The notes under the pieces were generated by a model. It ran no database searches. It was not told where the DNA came from and saw only the letters and a list, made by a program, of their open reading frames with translations. From contig OZ231126.1 in NCBI GenBank assembly GCA_965153355.1, forward strand, positions 104,780,001-104,844,000: a stretch of DNA of 64,000 bases, in the 5' to 3' direction. This DNA is from Flaccisagitta enflata. Lineage: Eukaryota > Chaetognatha > Sagittoidea > Aphragmophora. Numbering within the stretch: the stretch's first letter is position 1; each line of letters starts with the position of its first letter. Positions 11,373 to 20,520 of this stretch are shown here, piece by piece. A program made the position numbers and the translations under genes.

Positions 11373-11464
11373 AAGGAGTTTCTTTCGAGGAGAAAGAAAT
11401 ACGTACGGGAAAAAATTCGACTACGTCGATCAAAACAAAAATAGATCATTCAGCTGCGTTCAAA
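11370..11464 (+). repeat. Split direct repeat A2 (internal)
   Basis: Identical over 95 bp to A1. The B1-A2 junction has the order expected of the joined ends in a circular intermediate. Confidence 0.92.
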
Positions 11465-11486
11465 CCCACCCACCCCACCCTGTCAG

Positions 11487-11704
11487 AGTCCCGGCCCTTT
11501 CGGCCCGCTGCCCGGCCGCAGTCTGCCGCGAACCAATGTAACTACTGCGGTCTCTATGGGCACTGGAAAAGTTCGTGTTTCAAACTCGCTTCCGACTCAA
11601 AACGCGACGACCAAAAGTCATATCAGATCAACAAGTTTCCTGGAAGGGGACTATCATACGGACAGAGCTCCACAGCGCCAGAGAGCGCCTCCGGCTCAAA
11701 GTAG
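11487..11704 (+). CDS. gag: Gag-like protein, second coding exon with zinc knuckle
   Basis: Frame starting mid-codon at 11487 and ending at the TAG at 11702-11704. It encodes CNYCGLYGHWKSSC, a C-X2-C-X4-H-X4-C zinc knuckle (11537-11578), after a proline/arginine-rich linker. It has no good ATG of its own and joins the upstream gag frame only by the predicted splice. It overlaps the pol frame by about 150 nt, pol being in the +1 frame relative to it. Confidence 0.65.
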
Positions 11705-13736
11705 CGGTACCACTGATGTGGTGGAAAGTCACAGAGCTGACGCCAAAGATGCGATCAGAATGAAATTTGATGATGTGTTTAAGGTGAGCGATGAGTGTGA
11801 AAAGTTTGGAGAGTGTGATATTGAAAGTATGAGGAATGATTTCTCTGTGGCGGGTAGGTTAAATTGCGAAAAAAGTATCAAATTTTTTCAGTCGATTGGA
11901 GCTTGCAAGTTGGTCTTAGACACCTTGAGGGATGGTCATAAACCGGTTCTTTCGGCAGAAGTTCCACCGTACGATAGAGGCAATAACAAATCATATTTTG
12001 AGCATCAAGAATTTGCGTTAGGTGAGATTGAGAATCTGATAAAGGCTGGGAAGGCTGAACTTGTGACCCAAAAGCCCCATATTGTAAATCCGCTGTCTGT
12101 CCAAGTCGAACCGACCAAAAAGAGACTCATTCTTGACTGTAGCTTTCTCAACAAGTATGTCATAGTTCCATCTTTTAAAATGGACGAGGTGAAAGTGGGC
12201 CGTTCCTTTTTCAAGAAAGGGGGGTATATGTTCTCTTATGACATGAAGGATGGATACCATCACCTTCTGGTAGCCGAGTCATTTAGGGACTATCTGGGCT
12301 TTGCATTTGAAAAAGAAGGTGTGGTCAAGTACGCCCGATATATAGTTGCTCCTTTTGGTCTGAGAGATGTGCCCTATTTGTTTACCAAAATAATGCGACC
12401 GTTGGTGAGTCACTGGAGGAGATCAGGCATCGAAAACTGTCTCTTTTTAGATGATGGCTTTAGCTGTGCGCAAGAATATGAAAAGGCATTGACAGACAGT
12501 ATCCATATAAGGAAGGACCTTATGAGGGCAGGGATAGTGTGGTCAGTGAAAAAGAGCGTCTGGACCCCAACCCAATCTCTTGAATGGATAGGCTTTCTGT
12601 GGGATTCATCAGAGGGTACCCTGAAGGTGAAGGAAAGGAGAGTAAATAAGCTGAAAGAATTTGCCTTGACATTGGCGAATTCCCAGAGGTGCACTGCTAG
12701 AAAGTTGGCGGGGTTTGTTGGCCAGCTAATATCTATGATGACGGTGTTGGGTGACATTTGTAGATTGAAATCAAGGAATGCACAAATCTGGATAGCATTA
12801 GCTGAGTCATGGGACACCAGGGTGGTGCTTAGAGACTCTATCAAGTCAGAGCTGAGATTTTGGCTGGAAAATATTGATAGACTCAACGTCCTAAATTGCT
12901 TCCCTTCCTCCGAGCCTGTATGTATTGATCTAATTGAGGGCGACGCCTCTAGCACAGGTTGTGGCAGCATTCTTAACGATGAGAAAATTGCGGCTAGAAC
13001 TTTTGCGGAAGAGGAGAGGGAGGAAAGTTCTACATGGCGTGAGTTGGCAAACATACACTTCACATTACATGCATTTCTCCCACAAATCAGAGACAGAGGC
13101 GTAAAGTTTCACACAGATAGTCAGTCTGCGGCGAAAATAACCAAGATTGGTAGCATGAAACAAAAGTTGCAAATGATGGCAGAGGACATCTTTGAATTAT
13201 GCTTCAAAAATGGTATTAGTCTCTCAGTTGAATGGATTCCCAGAGCGGAGAACGAGAAAGCTGATGCTGTCTCAAGAATTGCTGATGCGATTGATGTGGA
13301 TGATTGGGGCATAACGGAAAGTTTTTACAAATTGCTGAATGGGAAATGGGGACCAATTTCGGTTGATCTGTTCGCTAACTACTATAACAAAAAATGTGAA
13401 AGATTTTATTCGCTTTTTTACTCCCCAAAATCTATGGGGGTAGATGCCTTCCTACATTCATGGGCAGGGGAAACGTGTTTGATGGTCCCCCCAATTGGTC
13501 TTGTAACAAAAGCTCTGTATCATGCGAAACTGTGTAAATGCTCAGTGGTGTTGGTAGTGCCTGTGTGGACATCTGCCCCATTTTGGCCAGTGTTGAAAAA
13601 TCATTTTAAGTCTCACATCTGGGATTTCATGGTCGTGAAGGGTTCTAAGGTTCTGGAACAAGGCCTGAACAAAAATTCCATTTTTGGTTCTAATTCATTT
13701 AAAGGAGATGTGCTTGCAGTAAAAATGATCTTCTAA
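11556..13736 (+). CDS. pol: Reverse transcriptase-RNase H polyprotein (DIRS/PAT type)
   Basis: 726 codons from ATG. Reverse transcriptase motifs run from about residue 180 (RLILDCSFLN), through SYDMKDGYHH, APFGLRDVPYLFTK, to the catalytic FLDD (Asp at about 299-300). RNase H follows with GDASS (about 463), TWRELANIHF, HTDSQS and ENEKADAVSR, giving all four acidic residues. The C-terminal part (about 590-700) has VDLFANYYNKKC and VVPVWTSAPFWPVL, typical of DIRS/Ngaro-group proteins. It has no integrase or protease. The start overlaps the zinc-knuckle frame. Translation could begin at this ATG or by +1 frameshift from spliced gag. No inactivating change was seen. Confidence 0.92.
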   Translation: MGTGKVRVSNSLPTQNATTKSHIRSTSFLEGDYHTDRAPQRQRAPPAQSSGTTDVVESHRADAKDAIRMKFDDVFKVSDECEKFGECDIESMRNDFSVAGRLNCEKSIKFFQSIGACKLVLDTLRDGHKPVLSAEVPPYDRGNNKSYFEHQEFALGEIENLIKAGKAELVTQKPHIVNPLSVQVEPTKKRLILDCSFLNKYVIVPSFKMDEVKVGRSFFKKGGYMFSYDMKDGYHHLLVAESFRDYLGFAFEKEGVVKYARYIVAPFGLRDVPYLFTKIMRPLVSHWRRSGIENCLFLDDGFSCAQEYEKALTDSIHIRKDLMRAGIVWSVKKSVWTPTQSLEWIGFLWDSSEGTLKVKERRVNKLKEFALTLANSQRCTARKLAGFVGQLISMMTVLGDICRLKSRNAQIWIALAESWDTRVVLRDSIKSELRFWLENIDRLNVLNCFPSSEPVCIDLIEGDASSTGCGSILNDEKIAARTFAEEEREESSTWRELANIHFTLHAFLPQIRDRGVKFHTDSQSAAKITKIGSMKQKLQMMAEDIFELCFKNGISLSVEWIPRAENEKADAVSRIADAIDVDDWGITESFYKLLNGKWGPISVDLFANYYNKKCERFYSLFYSPKSMGVDAFLHSWAGETCLMVPPIGLVTKALYHAKLCKCSVVLVVPVWTSAPFWPVLKNHFKSHIWDFMVVKGSKVLEQGLNKNSIFGSNSFKGDVLAVKMIF

Positions 13737-13737
13737 T

Positions 13738-14730
13738 TTCCTACAGGTCATAGCTGAACAAGAATTTTGGAGGTCTCATCATCTGTCATTTCGGGTATTG
13801 GAAGATATCTGGGCTGCGCGTCAACCAAGTACGGTAGAAAAATATTGCTATGCACTAAGATCCTTTTTTACATACTCCATTATCACCACTTCGGACATAT
13901 CGCTCCCGGCTAATGTCATCTCTGCGGCCAGATATCTTTCAAACCTAAGGGAAAGAGGTACTGCAAAATCATCCATCAAATTGGCTTTGGTTAGCTTAAA
14001 ATGGATAAATCAATTTTTTCCTGGTACGAGTGGAATGAATGATCCACTTAAAGATGGATTTCTAGATCGAATTGTAGAGAGTGCAAAAAGGAATATGGAG
14101 ACAAAGAGAAATCAGAAATTGCCTTTCTCCAAAGATATGATAAGAGATATGCTAACATTAAGGGAGAACCCGACTCTAACAGAACTGAGGGACGCTCTGA
14201 TTCCTAGCTTGAGTTTCATGCTATTGCTGAGAAATGACGAATTAATCCATCTCTCGTGTAAACATATGACTAGAACGACCCAAGGAGTAGAGTTCAAAAT
14301 TGTCTCATCAAAGACAGACATTTACAGAAAGGGTAAAACACTGTTTCTAGCTGAGCAAACGGGAGAGAACTCAGTCCTCTCTCTGTTATTAAATTACATG
14401 AAGGAGGGAGGCCTAAAAATGGGAGAAAACAAATTTCTCTTTGGGAAGATTCAGACCCAGAAAGGTCGACAATACATAAATGGGTCAGAGAATATATCCT
14501 ACCAAATATGCCGGGAGGTGATAAAAGAAAAAGTAAAGAATTTAGGTTTTAATCCCGACAATTATGGTACTCATTCATCCAGGAGTGGGGCGGCAACGTC
14601 GTTGGCCCCGGATGTAACTGAGTTTGAATTGATGGTTTCTGGACGTTGGGCTGATGCCCGGTCTTTGAAGAATTACGTTGAGATCAACGAAAATAGGAGA
14701 TATGAAATATCCCGCAACCTGTTCTTGTAG
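13738..14730 (+). CDS. Tyrosine recombinase (integration enzyme)
   Basis: The frame is open from 13729 to the TAG at 14728-14730. The apparent start at 13798 is TTG, so no ATG initiates it upstream. A splice-acceptor-like TTCCTACAG ends at 13746, and pol ends at 13736 in the neighbouring frame, so expression by splicing or +1 frameshift is likely. Counting from 13798, the catalytic set is Arg145 (LLLRNDELIHL), His259-x-x-Arg262 (THSSRSG), Trp284 (GRWAD) and Tyr293 (KNYVEI). All are present, so it is probably active. In this retrotransposon group it recombines a circular DNA copy into the genome, replacing an integrase. Confidence 0.88.
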   Translation, partial: FLQVIAEQEFWRSHHLSFRVLEDIWAARQPSTVEKYCYALRSFFTYSIITTSDISLPANVISAARYLSNLRERGTAKSSIKLALVSLKWINQFFPGTSGMNDPLKDGFLDRIVESAKRNMETKRNQKLPFSKDMIRDMLTLRENPTLTELRDALIPSLSFMLLLRNDELIHLSCKHMTRTTQGVEFKIVSSKTDIYRKGKTLFLAEQTGENSVLSLLLNYMKEGGLKMGENKFLFGKIQTQKGRQYINGSENISYQICREVIKEKVKNLGFNPDNYGTHSSRSGAATSLAPDVTEFELMVSGRWADARSLKNYVEINENRRYEISRNLFL

Positions 14731-15157
14731 ATTGAGGTAAGAAGAGATGTCGTTGTGGAAAATGAAATAAGACAGAGTATCCACTTTCAAGTTCTAAGGT
14801 ATTTTAAGGAATCGGGTATTCATTATGATCTAAACTAATTGGAGCATTCCCCAATCCGTTCTATTCTTCTCAGCGATCAGGCACCAGGTCGTATGTTAGA
14901 TTCGTTAATCAATTTTGTTCAATGCGGTGCGGAAGCAAAGATTCATGGAAGCTAGTCGGACGCGAGAATGACGGGCTGAACGTCCTGATGATGTGCCGGC
15001 TACGGCTTGCGAGAGGCGAGCAGTCGAGGAAGATTGAACTAAAGCAAAGACAAACGTCAACATTGCTATTATTCACAAATTCATTATTCATGGTCACATT
15101 ACTGAAATGAAGCATTTTCGAGTCTTGGCGTTACGTGCGCTACGAGAAACGGAATAA
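14731..15157 (+). other. 3' untranslated part of the recombinase element
   Basis: Non-coding stretch between the recombinase stop and B2. No conserved feature recognised. Confidence 0.6.
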
Positions 15158-15230
15158 AGGCTGATAACCTGTTTGAAATCAGAGTAATTTCTTGAGATGA
15201 GAAAGAAACTACGGTTTCTTGATAAGAAAT
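15158..15230 (+). repeat. Split direct repeat B2 (right terminus)
   Basis: Identical to B1. It has an inverted AAGAAAC/GTTTCTT pair, probably part of the recombinase binding site, and ends in AAT against LINE B sequence TGTTTTCG. Confidence 0.92.
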
Positions 15231-15984
15231 TGTTTTCGCAACATTCATCTCAACACAGTGATGATAATATAATGCAATATCTTCTCTCGTGGTCCGAGAT
15301 GACAGAAATAGTGGCCAAAATAAAACTCGGGAAATCATCATCTGGTACCTGTAAGCCTTAGCATGTTTTTCATGGTTCTCCCACTCTTATTTGCCATCTA
15401 CACTTACTGTTTAATGGCCTAATACAACATGGCTATGTACCTTCAGATTTTCTGAAAGGCACCATAACTCCAATTGTTAAAAACTCTCAAGGTGATCTGT
15501 CTGATCCATCCAACTACAGAGGAATTACCCTGAGTTGTCTACCTGCTAAGTTGTTTGAGCATGCTATACAATTGAAAACCGGTCATCTATTGGATACTGA
15601 CAACCTCCAATTTGGCTTCAAACGCAAAACCAGTACAAATCATGCATTGTTCTCTTTAAAAAACAACAGTAAATCACTTCAATGAGAGAAATTCAAGTGT
15701 ATATGTTGCTTTTCTCGATTGCGCCAAAGCGTTTGATAGAATTTCTCATTACGGTCTTTTTTCAAAACTCATACACAGAGGAATTCCACTATGCATATTA
15801 CTCTGCCTGATTTACTGGTATCTCAACATGTATTGCAACGTCAAATGGGCCAACAAGCTGAGTAGAGATTTTAGGGTTCCACTTGGAATCGAGCAAGGCG
15901 GAATTAATTCTCCAGATTTTTTTGGTTGCTATGTTGATGAAATTGCTTCAATCTTGCGCAAAGCGAATGTCGGATGCCATATCT
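15231..15984 (+). pseudogene. LINE B, first half of the reverse transcriptase core
   Basis: Continues the 9790-10254 frame, then shows frameshifts and stops. Recognisable blocks: KIKLGKSSSGT, GTITPIVKNS, DPSNYRGITLSCLPAKLFE, LQFGFKRKTST, FLDCAKAFDRI (first catalytic Asp) and PLGIEQGGINSP. Ends at the 8-bp duplication CCATATCT (15977-15984). Confidence 0.85.
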
Positions 15985-16129
15985 GGGTGACGACGAAAAT
16001 GTCTAAAAAATTTTACCAGTCGCCATTTTACCACCTCAGAACTTTGTCTAACACAATTTTACCACCTACGAAAATGTCTAACGTTATGTCTAAAAATGCA
16101 CAAAGTCATTATAAGTCATCAAAAACCAT

Positions 16130-16600
16130 CTTCGCGGTTCCCGGTTCGCACCTTTCCACTCTCCTAAAAGCCAAAACAAAAGTTCGCGGTTCGCAGTTCG
16201 CACCCTCTCTCATTCCACTGCCCTTAAACAAAAGTTCGCGGTTCGCAGTTCGCAGTTTGCACCTTCTCTCTCTCCACTGCCCTAACACAAAAGTTCGCGG
16301 TTCGCAATTCGCACCTTCTTTTTCTCTCCACTGCCCTATCTAAAAGTTCGCAGTTCGCAGTTCGCACCTCTCTATCTCTCTCCTCTTTCCCATCTTAAAA
16401 GTTCGCAGTTCGCCGTTCGCACCTAATCTTTCTCTTATCTGCCAAAGTTGAAAAGTTCGCAGTTCGCTGTTCGCAGCTCACACAGATCCGATCTTCTCTG
16501 CCCTAACTCAAAAGTTCGCGGTTCGCGACTCGCAGCTACCCACTTTCCTGACAACCCAACCTCTCAAGTTTGCAATTCGCGGTTCGCACCTGTCCATTTA
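16130..16600. repeat. TTCGCGGTTCGCAGTTCGCA minisatellite
   Basis: About ten irregular units containing runs of GTTCGC separated by pyrimidine-rich spacers, inside the DNA transposon. Confidence 0.85.
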
Positions 16601-16816
16601 TCTGAATGACCAATCTCAAAACTGTCTGACAGAGGAATTGCATTTTTGTGATTTTTGAGTATACAAATCAAGAACTATCAAGTAGAAAATCATCCCTAGA
16701 GCGGTTTAAATAAATCATGATTTTTTTGCTTCATTTTGCCTGCTACAATTCCCTTTCATTTGATGGGTCGTGTTAAAAAGACATAAGACTTTCATTGTTC
16801 ATTCCACTGCAGTGGC

Positions 16817-17211
16817 CTGAAATAAAAAAATCGATTATTTCTTGAAGTTGAAACCATATATTGCGACTTATAAAAAAAATCAAGGCCGGATACAAGGCCA
16901 ATACCAGTTGCGGATGGGTGGGCAAGGGTGTTTTCACATTTTTCGCCTCGTGGTCACAGACAGACGGACGGATGGACAGACGGGCAAAGGCTCTTATAGA
17001 GTGGCGTGTCCTGAAATAAAAAAATCGATTATTTCTTGAAGTTGAAACCATATATTGCGACTTATAAAAAAAATCAAGGCCGGATACAAGGCCAATACCA
17101 GTTGCGGATGGGTGGGCAGGGGTGTTTTCACATTTTTCGACTCGTGGTCACAGACAGACGGACAGATGGACGGACGGACAAAGGCTCTTATAGAGTTGCG
17201 TGTCCGCAACT
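16817..17211 (+). repeat. Tandem 194-bp duplication containing hairpin-ended elements
   Basis: Two adjacent units (16817-17010 and 17011-17204), each with CAAGGCCGGATACAAGGCCA, a GGACGGA tract and a terminal hairpin. The second ends GTTGCGTGTCCGCAACTAAAAA, whose stem differs from GTCGC...GCGAC by paired changes. Short frames here are not genes. Confidence 0.85.
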
Positions 17212-17329
17212 AAAAAGGGAATTGTTTGAGGATTGATAAAATGAGTCAAACCAACCTTAGAAATTCTTTTTGCAAAAAAAAAAAAGAAAAAAAAAGAAAG
17301 AAAAAGAAAACAAAATCGGACAGACAGCA

Positions 17330-17333
<4 letters not shown>

Positions 17334-17371
<38 letters not shown>

Positions 17372-17382
17372 TCTCTTTCTCT

Positions 17383-17427
<45 letters not shown>
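17334..17427. repeat. CT microsatellite
   Basis: Pure (CT)n interrupted by a CTTTCT block, inside the DNA transposon. Confidence 0.97.
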
Positions 17428-17431
<4 letters not shown>

Positions 17432-17906
17432 ATAGCAACTCCGATCAATTTTTCTCACTAAGAAAAATATTTGGCGCGTCCTGCGCCATCACTTGTCTAA
17501 ACCTTACTTTGAAGATGCTTGAAGTCTTTGTTTTGTTTCCGTCTTGCGTCGGACCTTTTTGAGTTACAAATCTTGCTTCTGAGACTTAAGAATGATTCTA
17601 CATTTTTTCAAGGTAAATCACGTTGTGTTAGACATTTTCAGCATTAAGGTTACTGTCTTACTGATAAGACATTTTTAGGCTTGCCAATTTCATGTTAGAC
17701 ATTCATGGGGTTAGACATATATTGGGTTTGACATTGTTCGGTTTTGACATTTTTCAATTTAGACATTTTAGGTTAGACATTTTGGGTTTAGACATTCTGG
17801 GTTAGACAACACAAATTTTAGACATTTCATTTTAGACAAAATAGTCATTAGATGAAAATTGAGCAGGTAAGAATATTTAGACATTTTCGTAGGTACTCCC
17901 ATATCT

Positions 17907-18559
17907 ATGGAATTTTTTTAGCAATGATATTATTTGCAGATGATTTATGCCTTTTAGCGCCCACGCAAAAAGCTCTAAGCATAATGATTAATCTTTGTGA
18001 AACATACTGCAAGGAATATGGTTTAACCTCTAATGCAAGTAAATCCAAGATAATCATCTTCTCTAAGTCACACATTGATCATGGGAATCTTTGTCCAAGC
18101 TCGCTCAATGGAAGAGATATTCAATATGTTGATTCGATTACATATCTTGGTGCGACAATAGTGAACCATAAAGGTTTTACATTCTCGTCGTCCAATGATC
18201 TCTCAAAGTACTATCGCGCGTCAAATTTGATTCTAAGAGCCACGAAAAAACCCAGTGAGGAGATAATGCTACAGCTACTTTACTCATGCTGTATCCCAAT
18301 CATTACTTATGCATCAGCAGTAAAAGAGTACCCATCTCGACAACTACAAGACTGTTGCACTGCGGTAAACGATTCTCTCAGGCTCATCTTTGGATACAAT
18401 AGATGGGAGAGCATCAGAACTCTAAGAGAATCCTTTGGATATAAGTCGCTGATTGACCTGTTTCAAAGAGCAAAAAACAAATTTGATTCTTCACTGTTGA
18501 CACATCACAATCCAATCATCTCGCATCTAGCGCGTAATCTTGTCATGGAGCAAGAGTAA
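17907..18559 (+). pseudogene. LINE B, catalytic and C-terminal reverse transcriptase part
   Basis: The frame continues from 15984 after removal of the transposon: the FADD box (17933-17950), a palm/thumb region with ITYLGATI, and a LINE-type C-terminal region to the TAA at 18557-18559. This segment is uninterrupted, but earlier frameshifts make the whole copy inactive. The 3' untranslated part runs to about 18717, where LINE A resumes on the other strand. Confidence 0.85.
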
Positions 18560-18721
18560 CTTTTCACTTTTTTTTTTGGTCCCTCATGCTATTATGTAGC
18601 GAGGGGCCCCATAATGTTTCTTTATCTATTTTTCTTTTTGATTTTGTGCCCGTCTTGACTAATGTACAAAATGCCATTTATTTAATGCTACTTTTCTGAT
18701 GAATGTGTTTGCTTCTGTCGC

Positions 18722-20265
18722 TTATATTTGCTGACAAATTAAAGAACATAGAATGGTTATTCCTCTCAGGTTGTTTCTCCTGACTGCTAGATTTTCAAGG
18801 TTTTTTCCATCGTTTGTTATCAGATCCCCGAGGTATTTATATCTATCTGTTTCCTCAATAGGCATATCCCCAACTTTCCAGTCTATCTTTTCCCCTTTAT
18901 GCTTACCTACTCTCATGACCTTGCATTTTTCTTGTCCCCATTTGATTTTATGCTTGATGGCAAATTGGTGGACTCTCTCAAGTATTTTTGTTTGATTTTC
19001 TTCTCCTTCTACCCAAAGTAAAACTGCTAGTATGAATTCTGGGGTTATTTGAAAGCCCTCGTCTGTTTCTTGTAACTCCTCGGCTAGGAGATCCATCATT
19101 TTAGAGAACATCCTTCCTGTTAGCCGAGAACCCTGCTTTCCTCCTATTTACATTTCTATTTCTCTGGTTTTGCCAAAATTGGTTTTTATTTCAGCAGTCA
19201 GGTCAGTATTTAATTTTGTAGGATACGCCACATTTTACCTCGTAGGCCTTTATCCCACATTGTGACCAGTAGATCATCATTGTCTACGTTGTCATAAGCC
19301 TTGCTGACGTCAAAGAACGTCAGAAAAGTAGGTCTTTTTTGCGCGGTGCTTATGCTCATAATTGCTCTCAGGATAAAGAGATGGTCACAGCAGGATGCAC
19401 CCTTCTTTCAGCCCCCTTGGGCTTGGGTAAACTCAACTGTTCTTTCTATGCGAGAATCAATGTTTGAATCAATGATTGTTCCTATGGATGAGGATGTTGT
19501 TATTCCTCTATGGTTACATAGCTGTTCTCAATCTCCCTTTCCTTTCCACAGGGACGTTATGACACCTCTGTTCCATATCTTAGCGATTGATTCATCTGTA
19601 AAACTCGTCGTTATAAGGGGATAAATAAAAGTTGACCATTGTATCACCTGGTCTTTTCAGCATTTCATTTTTTATATCTGGTGTCGATTTACCGTTTTTC
19701 TTCTCATTTATTATATTTTTTATTTCTAATTTTGTGGGACATTGATTATACTCTAAATCGTCATAGTCTTTATTGATAGAATATGCTTGTATTTTTTCTT
19801 TTATTTCATCGTGGTAGGGGTGATATTCGAAATTCTTTCTCTTGAACAAATCCTCATAGTAATTGGCCATTTCATCTTTATATTCATCGGGTTGATGTAG
19901 TCTCTCTCCAGCACTATTCTTTATTGTCAGTGATTCTTGTGTGGGATCACGTGTCATTTTCTTAGCCTCATTCCAAAGGCTAACCTTACTCTTGTCATTC
20001 ATCATTTTTTCAAATTTCCGTTCAATTTCTATGGCTTTCTCTTTTACCATTCTGTCGTGTATTTTATCTTGAATGCTCTTGTATTCAGCAATGAGTAGTT
20101 CCTTTTTCTGTTTGTCATTTTCTTGTTGAATTCTCTTTTTTAAATCCCTTTTTTCCTTTTGCATCTTCTTGATTTCTTTAGGGGTGGTGTCTCTTTTCCC
20201 ATGCTTGAGTGTAGTTTTACCAATTGTTTTTCTGGCACTCTCATTTATTTCGTTGAACCATTTTT
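18722..20265 (-). pseudogene. LINE A, N-terminal part and reverse transcriptase core
   Basis: Read on the minus strand from about 20265: WFNEIN and a lysine-rich region (19592-20250), a KNGKSTPDIKNEMLK segment, then FFDVSKAYDNVDNDDLL (around 19320-19270), and, after frame damage, a segment with the WVEGEENQ box and YKYLGDLI (18722-19111). The catalytic DD expected between WV and EG is absent, and there are frameshifts between 19112 and 19592, so it is dead. It continues at 9781 on the same strand. Confidence 0.8.
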
Positions 20266-20520
20266 AGTCGCGTGCTACGCAACTACACCCCGCTTTGTCC
20301 GTCGGTTGGTCGGTCGGTCGGTTGGTTGGTCACACTTTACTTTTTTTTATTCGTTTTATTCCTACTATCTCATTTTAAGTCAATTGGGTCATTTAAAGTC
20401 AAATTAGATCATTTTAAGTCATTTTAGGTCATTTAAAGTCATTTTAAGTCAATTTAGGTCATTTGAGTTATTTTAATAGTTCTCATCATTTTAGTGATTT
20501 TAGGTCAATTTAAGTAAAGG
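20266..20520 (-). repeat. Hairpin-ended family, partial copy with AAGTCATTTT array
   Basis: Starts AGTCGCGTGCTACGCAACT and a CGGTTGGTCGG tract, then CACACTTTACTTTTTTTT and an array of TCATTTTAAGTCA-like units. The same layout, complete, is at 44159-44699. It lies at the end of LINE A; no CCTTG terminus was found. Confidence 0.7.

Larger units (their letters stand above)
11266..11486 (+). other. Predicted 221-bp intron containing the internal B1-A2 repeat
   Basis: Donor GGTAAGG at 11265-11271 and acceptor CCACCCTGTCAG ending at 11486 after a pyrimidine-rich tract. The intron is phase 1, and the acceptor is the one that restores the frame of the zinc knuckle. It encloses all of B1 and A2. Inferred from sequence only. 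Confidence 0.6.
10253..15230 (+). mobile_element. Full-length tyrosine-recombinase retrotransposon (PAT/Ngaro/DIRS group)
   Basis: About 4.98 kb with split direct repeats: A1 at 10253-10347, B1 at 11300-11372 joined to A2 at 11370-11464, and B2 at 15158-15230. Both pairs are identical (95/95 and 73/73 bases by eye). Coding order is gag, reverse transcriptase-RNase H, tyrosine recombinase. No methyltransferase or SGNH hydrolase frame was seen, which fits a PAT-like layout better than DIRS1 or vertebrate Ngaro. The internal repeat lies inside gag rather than after the recombinase. There is no target-site duplication beyond a shared AAT at every junction, as expected for recombinase-mediated insertion. 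It is inserted in LINE B, whose frame closes across it. Confidence 0.92.
15985..17898. mobile_element. 1.9-kb non-autonomous DNA transposon with 8-bp target duplication
   Basis: Flanked by CCATATCT at 15977-15984 and 17899-17906. The ends are imperfect inverted repeats sharing ACGAAAATGTCTAAA at 15992-16006 and its reverse complement near 17876-17890. Many GTCTAA motifs occur near the left end and TTAGACA motifs near the right end (17628-17885), as expected of transposase-binding subterminal repeats. Removing it with one target copy restores the LINE B frame exactly. It contains no transposase. An 8-bp duplication fits hAT or some Mutator-like elements; I cannot decide which. Confidence 0.88.

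Noticed and set aside
12410-13063. 217-codon minus-strand open frame
   Set aside because: Antisense shadow of the reverse transcriptase-RNase H gene.
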